Source of the DNA: Mucidula mucida
Lineage: Eukaryota > Basidiomycota > Agaricomycetes > Agaricales > Physalacriaceae
Length of the DNA: 13,074 nucleotides
NCBI GenBank assembly: GCA_015501055.1
Contig: JADNYV010000908.1
Location: 1-13,074 of the forward strand
Direction: 5' to 3'
Part shown: piece by piece, positions 7,869-13,074 of the stretch
How the letters are laid out: each line of letters begins with the position of its first letter
How positions within the stretch are numbered: the stretch's first letter is position 1
The notes under the pieces: generated by a model
What the model was told of the DNA's origin: nothing
Database searches by the model: none
The model's input: the letters and a program-made list of their open reading frames with translations, nothing else
Position numbers and translations under genes: made by a program

Positions 7869-8685
7869 TCATGCAGTTGAAGTAGAGGAGTAGATAGCCT
7901 CCAATGGCGCAGCGGCCACATGAGTGGCAGGTACAGTCTGTGCATAAGAGGCCTCAAGGGAGTGGCAACAACAGAAGGGACAGCACAGTGGCACGCAGTC
8001 TTTGTGGTTTTGGCATTGGTGGTCACCCGTTCTCGAGGACGAGTCAGAACAACGTTGTCCTTGGAAGAAGAGGCGACACGTACTTTTGGTAGTCCCCCCC
8101 CCCCTCATCGAGCAGAAAACCCATTCCGGATCTTCACCTTTGAACAGCTCCCTCTTGAGACGTTCAACGAAATCGCCATCCAGAGGCACAGTACCCTTGT
8201 AGCTGCTGCCGAAACTCAAAATCATGTCGATTTGACTGTCGCTGGCGGCTGCGCGCCGCATCTCTAACCCTGACAAGATGATGGAACTCCGCTGGAAGCT
8301 GAAATTCCTCGCATATAATGCGGGGCAGTACACGCATGAGAGTATACATCAAGCAGACTTCTTGATATCGATTGTAGAGAACACGGGAAGGATATTGTCG
8401 TTGAACGAGGTCCAGTAAGCCTTTTTCTCCAAAGTGCCAACCATACCAAAGCCTGGGCGGTGTCAAACCAGGAATTGCATCCTCTTCTTCCCAAAGGTAG
8501 AAGGGGAGATCTTCAAAGGCCAAAGACGAGGATCGACAAACGCGTTCGAAGTCCTAATTAAGAGGGATAAAAGTCTATTAGATGGCACGTAGAGATAGAC
8601 TTACACCCGGTCCATAGTTCCGGCCATTAGGCAGGTTGAAGAAAATCTTTGCCACTTCGTAGTGATTTGAGTCGCTGGTAGACAT
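7869..8685 (-). pseudogene. Family A copy A3, frameshifted
   Basis: Exon 1 is 8685-8605 (MSTSDSNHY... IFFNLPNGRNYGPG). Intron 1 is 8554-8604 (51 nt, GTAAGT...ATTAG, phase 0) and exon 2 runs 8553-8084. The first half reads cleanly: DFERVCRS, LTPPRLWYGWHFG, LPRIICEEFQLPAEFHHLVRV. At about 8245-8265 there are 37 bases where A1, A2 and A4 have 30, so the rest (ILSFGSSYKG, DGDFVERLKRELFKGEDPEWV) lies in another frame. An 11-C run at 8094-8104 replaces the tryptophan-rich segment with glycines. Intron 2 has the family donor GTACGT (from 8083), but the homologous acceptor (8032-8034) is GAG, which is rarely used. The stop depends on splicing, at 7869 or at 7748. I infer a recently disabled copy. An assembly error at the seven-base insertion is the main alternative. 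It sits 156 bp from the F-box gene, on the same strand. Confidence 0.6.
8094..8104 (+). repeat. Homopolymer run of 11 C
   Basis: Eleven consecutive C lie in the A3 exon 2 end, where the other copies code for tryptophans (MRWCW and MRWGW). Such a run is prone to slippage in replication and sequencing, and its length should be treated with caution. Confidence 0.8.
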
Positions 8686-8841
8686 CTTGAGAGGATATTT
8701 AGAGATGAGCGTGATGAGCGTTGCTGTTGAGAGAATCGTTGTGTAGCTCCAATGACGGACGGAGCTGGTGTGGCACGTGAAGGCGCTCTGACAATCGGCC
8801 TTTATTGACACACGAACGTACTTGTACAACATTTCGAGGGA

Positions 8842-10305
8842 CTACCACACCCTTGTCCTCCTAACAACCTCGTTCTTATCCGAAGCATGCAGCAACTTCA
8901 ATTTCGGGAGCTCCTCCGATACTTTCATTCCACCAATGAATTGTGTTATAACTCCAATTTCCGTCTTTGACTGGTCGTCAATATCGCAGAGCCCCTTTAA
9001 AGAAAGCTGTTCCAAATTCCTTGTCCTGGTGAGGATCTGCAATAACAATCCACGAATCGGAAAGCCGACAAAGTCGATGCGACGTATGCTCTCTGCACAG
9101 TCAGAGCGCGTTATAAGACCATCGAGAGCGGTCAAAAGATCTGGGCTGGCATCGCGGAACTTGGAGCCCGCCTTGATAATGCGGAGCGCAGGAAGGGACA
9201 GGTTGTTGTAGATAAGAGGGTCAGTCGTGTGCAACTCTTCGAGAATGGGAAGTACGATTGGAGTAGCTGCGACGTAACTCGCATCTCTTCCAAAGCAGTG
9301 CTGCGTGAAGGAGAATGTAATTGCTGACGTGCACTTTTCCAGCACACGAAGACACGAGACGAATTGAGCGACAGGAATAGGCGCAGTATGAGGTGTAGAG
9401 ATAGCAAAGTTTGTGATTTGCTTCCAGGGTAGTGATGACGATACCATTGTCTGGACGGTCTGTATACCATCTAACTGTAAATGCGACAAGCGTGGACAAT
9501 CGGTGAAAGACTGTAAAAAGTCGAGGTCGGTAGGCTCCTCCTCAAATGATAACGACAAATTTTCAAGAAAGGGTAGTTGTCCGCTCACGGCATTATCCAA
9601 GTCCTCGACATCCTCCGCCCGCTCAAGGTGCAGCGTGATTGATTGCCACCGATGTGACTGGCTATAAATCAATCCCACCAATTTAGACTGAGCCTCTAAG
9701 ACTCGCGTATTGCGGTCCCAGTCGCGGGGAAAGAAGGACCTGCCGCTAATCGTTTCAAGAACAATATTTAGGGGAGAATGGCCCGACCGATTGAGGACGG
9801 TCTTCAAAATAGATAGGGAATGAGGAGAAGTCGCATAAGACGGGATTAAGCGGAGCGTGAATGACGACCATATGGGACCGTATGATAATGCAGCTGAACG
9901 CCACGTCCGGCACACTTGTGCAAGTCGCCATGCGATGTTGGACGGCCCGGCGGACATTATACGGGAATTCCGCTTTAGCGATTCAGCTCTAAATTCAGTG
10001 CAAGCGTGGAAGATTTGCCAGAGAATCTCCGTGGGGAGAAGTCGGTACGGGGATACGATGAGCTTGTAATTCTCCAGCAGAGTCTCTAATGCCGCCAGTT
10101 CATCGGATGACCCCTTGGATGTGTGGGATTTGACATGCTCAATGTGACTGGAGAGGAGAGGCAAGATATCATTTGTGATGCGTGAGAAGGCTGCATCGGA
10201 AGGCGGGTCGTTCGATGACAGGAATGGTGCAAAAGTCCCGTCAGAGAGTCCAGAGTGTAGCGGACTAATGTCATGCGCGATATCCTGACACAAATGACAC
10301 GACAT
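8842..10305 (-). CDS. F-box domain protein, Agaricomycete type
   Basis: An uninterrupted 487-residue frame. The N-terminus has MSCHLC with a CxxC pair and an SNDPPSDAAF motif, typical of this mushroom family. A helical, coiled-coil-like stretch follows (about 41-85). The F-box occupies about 86-146: SPYRLLPTEILWQIFHAC, then AWRLAQVCRTWRSAAL and GPIWSSFTL. The remaining 340 residues are leucine-rich with LRR-like strands (for example LPFLENLSLSF, CPRLSHLQLDG, TRNLEQLSLKGL). F-box proteins bind Skp1 in SCF ubiquitin ligases and bring substrates through the C-terminal part; the target here is unknown. On the minus strand the ATG follows directly on an acceptor-like TTCCTTAG, with GTAAGTC at 10423-10417, so a 118-nt leader intron (10306-10423) is likely. 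No frameshift or internal stop is present, in contrast to A3 and B2 nearby. These proteins form large lineage-specific families in mushrooms. Confidence 0.92.
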   Translation of the reverse strand: MSCHLCQDIAHDISPLHSGLSDGTFAPFLSSNDPPSDAAFSRITNDILPLLSSHIEHVKSHTSKGSSDELAALETLLENYKLIVSPYRLLPTEILWQIFHACTEFRAESLKRNSRIMSAGPSNIAWRLAQVCRTWRSAALSYGPIWSSFTLRLIPSYATSPHSLSILKTVLNRSGHSPLNIVLETISGRSFFPRDWDRNTRVLEAQSKLVGLIYSQSHRWQSITLHLERAEDVEDLDNAVSGQLPFLENLSLSFEEEPTDLDFLQSFTDCPRLSHLQLDGIQTVQTMVSSSLPWKQITNFAISTPHTAPIPVAQFVSCLRVLEKCTSAITFSFTQHCFGRDASYVAATPIVLPILEELHTTDPLIYNNLSLPALRIIKAGSKFRDASPDLLTALDGLITRSDCAESIRRIDFVGFPIRGLLLQILTRTRNLEQLSLKGLCDIDDQSKTEIGVITQFIGGMKVSEELPKLKLLHASDKNEVVRRTRVW

Positions 10306-10423
10306 CTAAGGAATTGTAAGCACATACGGATTGACATGTATAAGCAGGCGTAGCATACGGTCAGCTTTGCGAGAGAAGTCGAGAGGTCGCTATTAGTAAG
10401 TCTGTACGGCCTGCCTGACTTAC
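10306..10423 (-). other. Probable leader intron of the F-box gene
   Basis: On the minus strand the sequence starts GTAAGTC and ends TTCCTTAG, with GCTTAC about ten bases before the end as a possible branch site. Its last base is immediately followed by the ATG of the F-box frame. No upstream exon with an in-frame ATG was found, so it would lie in the 5' UTR. Confidence 0.45.
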
Positions 10424-12018
10424 AGAAGAAGCGGTAAGAGTATCCAAGCCGTGCAGGAATGCTCGTTTCCAGGTATCTGGAAAGACAGTCCCTCGGTCCG
10501 ATGGGAAGAGATGAGCTCAGTGTTGATTTCGAGCGGAGAGCTGAGTGTGAGATGAATGTCAGCGGGAAGGAAGCGGCATCGGCCCGAATATCCGATTTCA
10601 GATTGATTTTCGCCTTCCTCTCACCATCATTTGGTCATGGAGTCGACCTGGTCACGCTCTCCGTGGACAATGGACCGTGCCCACTATCCATGGTCGGACG
10701 AAGAACTTTCCGATGAGCACAAGTCTCCATCTTCCGATAAACCCGGGAACACGAGCCTCGAGGATACGCGCCGGTTCCTGTCCTCCTCACGACAGGATAG
10801 CTGCCCCGGTCTGCAAGGACCTCAATCTAAACGCCTATGCTATAGGCGTGCAACTGATTGCTTCTCCTGACAATTGAATTCTTAGCACACTTCTTCTATG
10901 ACCCGCGCCACGCTGGTAGAAATGCGAGCTTCACAGCAGTAATGGTACGGAATTACACGTTTTGCATAGAAAACCATCAAGATGGAAGCCTCGGATGAGC
11001 TTCTATGATATCGACAGCCTCACCGCGACAAGCGTTTAACTATCCCGGTCATTTTTACAGTGAATGCTATCGCAACAAGGACTTCTCAAACTTGTAAACG
11101 CGTGGACATCGGTTCATCTCATGGCACGAACTGGCTGCCTCCCATGAACCTCCTGCTGGATAGCATGCCCCACAGCTGATTTTCGAGATCTCCCCGGATA
11201 GCTGCTCAAGCAATACTTCGGCGTGAACGACACGACTTACTCCGGAGAAATTCAGCCATGCTCGCCTCGGGTCTCTACGCGATAAAGTACATGATTCGTG
11301 AAGATGACCCCTCTCTGCGGTCATTATATTCTGAAAGGAAATCCTCCGGCGGAATAACTACGCGTTCACCCACGAGCTGCGAGACTGTCCTTCCGAAAAG
11401 GACGTCTTTCAACGCGTATTCGCCGCTGCTCGAGAAGCATCCCCGATTATATTCCGTTGCGATAGGATCGCGCTAATCCTACCATCAGCATCAGGAAATC
11501 GGCCGCGCGTATCCCACGTTCACTTTGCTGAACGCGTGAATTCATGCTCCGTTGGTGGAAGGTTGCATCTGAATTCACAACGCCGCAAGTCTCATGACAA
11601 CAGCCTCGCTATGCACACGCACGCAGTCAAAGGGTTCACAGGCCCTCATGTCGCGCCACGATGCAGCTTCGTGTGATGAAGTAGGCAATGCTGTCCCTCT
11701 CAAAGCGAACTGTGCGCATGTTTTTACGTCTACTTCTTTAATTGATTTAATTGCGCTTACAATTCACACCAAGGTTATCGTTGAAAAGAAATTCCAATTG
11801 TTGCGAATACAAGTAATACAAGATACGACTCCAAATGAGGAGGTCGTTGTGAGAGATCCGAAAGTGATAATGCTACAATAGTGATGCGCCGTGTGATAAG
11901 AAGAGTTGTGTGATGAGATACAGTGGATGTGGGGTATAGCGATGTCGATGTCGAGGCAATGGGGTATTGGCTGTTGGTGGGTATGCATGCGAAGGGATAA
12001 CCAATCAATGAGCAATGC
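10424..12018. other. 1.6-kb stretch without a supported gene
   Basis: Only short overlapping frames occur, on both strands. Two pieces look slightly coding. A serine-rich, acidic frame runs 10637-10870 (YPWSDEELSDEHKSPSSDK). A frame running 10888-11096 (starting HFFYDPRHAGRNASF) is broken by TGA at 10996-10998. They could be decayed exons, but nothing confirms it. A hairpin with arms ACGCCTAT and ATAGGCGT lies at 10831-10849. From about 11750 to 12018 the minus strand is pyrimidine-rich, as expected for the 3' UTR of the gene at 12019-12438. No transposase, terminal repeat or RNA gene was seen. Confidence 0.5.
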
Positions 12019-12438
12019 TCAAAGACGGTTCAAGGCATTCCTAACCCTGCGACGTGCGCGGAAAACCCCATAGCCCAGCGAGAAAGACAACGTCTGGAGC
12101 TGTCTCTTCATCGCCTCGGAGCAGGACATCTCTGGCTTCTTCATCGTCTTCTGCGCGTCAACCTCTGGCGCAGCCTCGTCGACTTCCTCGTCCCACGAAT
12201 CGTAGCCCTCCTCGGACTCGTCTTCCTCCTCTTCTTGGTACGAGTCAAGGGAAGCTCGGCGGCTCTTTTTCAGCTTGTGCGCGTCGTGAGACAGCGACGA
12301 GTTGAAGAGCGATGATGCTGGTGATGATGATGGAAATGGTGATGCCCGGCTATAAGCCCGTGGCTGTGAGAACGGGTCCACGTATTGCTCTTCCTCGTCT
12401 GAGTCAAGGCTGGATGTGGTGGCGTACGAGGAAGGCAT
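12019..12438 (-). CDS. Acidic, serine-rich hypothetical protein (139 aa)
   Basis: A single-exon frame of 139 residues that I cannot assign. The N-terminal half is serine/proline-rich (SSLDSDEEEQYVDPFSQP, then ASPFPSSSPASSLFNSS). A basic KLKKSRR patch (about 56-62) precedes a strongly acidic run (QEEEEDESEEGYDSWDEE, about 69-86). The C-terminal third (about 95-139) has a more ordered composition with QLQTLSFSLGYGVFRARRRV. The SLDSDEE and acidic Ser patches fit casein kinase 2 sites, but this is only composition. The ATG at 12438 is the first in frame. It is transcribed away from the gene at 12581, with only 142 bp between the start codons. The compositional structure and the lack of stops favour a real gene; low-complexity sequence can mimic one. 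Confidence 0.65.
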   Translation of the reverse strand: MPSSYATTSSLDSDEEEQYVDPFSQPRAYSRASPFPSSSPASSLFNSSLSHDAHKLKKSRRASLDSYQEEEEDESEEGYDSWDEEVDEAAPEVDAQKTMKKPEMSCSEAMKRQLQTLSFSLGYGVFRARRRVRNALNRL

Positions 12439-12580
12439 GATGGGGAAGTGGCGATAATCTGTAACCGCACTGCGACGTTGTGGAGCAAGAGCGGTGTAGA
12501 CGACCTTTGCGGTGACAATGTCTGCCCCAAAACGCGCAATGACTCCACTTCGATAAAAAAAGGACGTTTACCGCCCACCT
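12439..12580. promoter_or_regulatory. Short divergent promoter region
   Basis: The 142 bp between the two start codons must serve both flanking frames if both are real. A GATAAAAAAAGG stretch at 12552-12563 lies about 20-30 bp before the plus-strand ATG and could act as its TATA element. No clear element was seen for the minus-strand gene. Confidence 0.35.
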
Positions 12581-12912
12581 ATGCGTACTCATTCCTCTAT
12601 CCCTCCCATTTGTGTTGTGATTCCCATAGAAGACGACTCATCTTCGTCCTCTGGCTCAGACACAGACTCGGACGACGGATACACGTCCGAGGAATCCATG
12701 ACTTCGGTGTCGTCGACACGATCCGTCTACTCCAAGACCAAACCATCGTCCATCTTTTCCTCCGCGACGACATCCATGTCCCGCACTAGTCCTGTAACCG
12801 AACCCTCAAATGTGACAAGTCGCGTATATCGTCGACTTGTCACTTTTATTCGGTCGGTAACGAGACTAGTCCCGCACTACTCCCGTTACGACCTACCTCT
12901 ATCAGGGTGGTA
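12581..12912 (+). CDS. Acidic, serine-rich hypothetical protein, probably spliced further
   Basis: The frame starts at ATG 12581 and is open to TAA 12911-12913. It begins MRTHSSIPPICVVIPIEDD and continues with a Ser/Asp-rich tract (SSSSSGSDTDSDDGYTSEES, about 20-39), then Ser/Thr-rich sequence. The stop codon lies inside a good donor, GTAAGA at 12910. Splicing from there to TTTCCAG (12943-12949, 40-nt intron) or TTGGCAG (12973-12979, 70-nt intron) keeps phase and continues into the frame of the duplicated segment SPMRPSPPAI. I think the frame to 12909 is exon 1 of a gene that leaves the window, but the 3' part (12785-12880) is an imperfect inverted repeat and could be non-coding. The partner on the other strand (12019-12438) has a similar composition. 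I do not recognise the product. Confidence 0.45.
12779..12880. repeat. Imperfect inverted repeat of about 100 bp
   Basis: The core has perfect 11-bp arms GTGACAAGTCG (12812-12822) and CGACTTGTCAC (12833-12843) around a 10-nt loop. Outside it the arms continue imperfectly: GTAACCGA at 12794-12801 pairs with TCGGTAAC at 12854-12861 (with slips), and ACTAGT occurs at 12785-12790 and 12865-12870. GTCCCGCACTA also occurs at both ends as a direct repeat. It may be a small foldback element inside or next to the gene starting at 12581. No target-site duplication was identified. Confidence 0.6.
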
Positions 12913-12938
12913 AGACTAACGTCGTTACCGGCGGCGTT

Positions 12939-13074
12939 ATGCTTTCCAGTCAGCCACCCGCTAAGTCTGCGGTTGGCAGCCCGATGAGGCCATCTCCTCC
13001 CGCCATAAACAATACTTCTTCCTCATGGAGGAAGTCACCTTTCCCTAGAACTCGGCGTACTGCTGTTGGCCCTG
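12939..13074 (+). repeat. Repeat copy 2, running off the window end
   Basis: This is the second copy of the 136-bp unit at 6413-6548, open in the same frame (MLSSQPPAKS, SPMRPSPPAI, RRTAVGP) through the last base. It may be an exon of the gene that starts at 12581, or the first exon of a separate gene with ATG at 12939. If it is an exon of the former, its first ten bases would be intron, yet those bases are conserved in copy 1, which suggests duplication at the DNA level. Confidence 0.6.

Noticed and set aside
8822..9211. Plus-strand frame across the F-box gene end
   Set aside because: It is a shadow of the F-box coding sequence; the other frames within 8842-10305 are as well.
10831..10849. 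Hairpin ACGCCTAT-GCT-ATAGGCGT
   Set aside because: An isolated 8-bp stem, with no gene boundary or T-run; likely chance in a eukaryotic spacer.
11258..11476. 72-codon frame in the long spacer
   Set aside because: No recognisable motif and no start or splice context; about the length expected by chance.
12054..12305. Arg/Ser-rich plus-strand frame opposite the acidic protein
   Set aside because: It is the antisense of a Ser/Glu repeat tract, which yields such composition by itself.
1..13074. CRISPR array, tRNA or rRNA genes, complete transposon
   Set aside because: No regular spaced repeats, no cloverleaf or conserved rRNA blocks, and no transposase or reverse transcriptase motifs were seen.

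Overview
The window looks like nuclear DNA of a basidiomycete fungus, most likely an Agaricomycete. The evidence is the many 45-61 nt GT...AG introns, an F-box protein of the type that is greatly expanded in mushroom-forming fungi, and multicopy orphan gene families. No bacterial signals, rRNA, tRNA or CRISPR array were seen.

Positions 1-8685 are dominated by two unrelated-looking orphan families, named A and B here. Family A has about 205 residues, three exons, and the motifs PPRLWCGW and DGDF-ERLKREL. It occurs four times on the minus strand: A1 511-1247, A4 3618-4351, A2 6830-7562 and the broken copy A3 at about 7869-8685. A further A relic lies near 3400-3545. Family B has about 367 residues and three exons, and occurs twice on the plus strand: B1 1776-2979 and the frame-damaged copy B2 5032-6235. 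A1/B1 and A4/B2 form the same divergent head-to-head pair, repeated along the region. A2 and A3 have no B partner. Both families put intron 1 in phase 0 and intron 2 in phase 1. I recognise neither family. The repeated divergent layout is the best candidate in the window for an undescribed two-gene module.

The A1/B1 spacer carries a TATA box for each gene, a perfect TGACGTCA palindrome and a perfect CArG box. The A4 promoter repeats the TGACGT-plus-TATA arrangement. Each A copy also shares a short 3' flanking motif (GTGGCG followed by A/T-rich sequence). A1 and A2 come from a segmental duplication of about 1 kb that stops just upstream of the A start codon.

Positions 8842-10305 hold one intact 487-residue F-box protein on the minus strand, probably with a leader intron. 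Positions 10306-12018 hold no gene I can support. The right end has a divergent pair of short acidic, serine-rich hypothetical proteins, at 12019-12438 on the minus strand and from 12581 on the plus strand. The plus-strand gene ends in an imperfect inverted repeat and may splice into a segment at 12939-13074 that is duplicated at 6413-6548.
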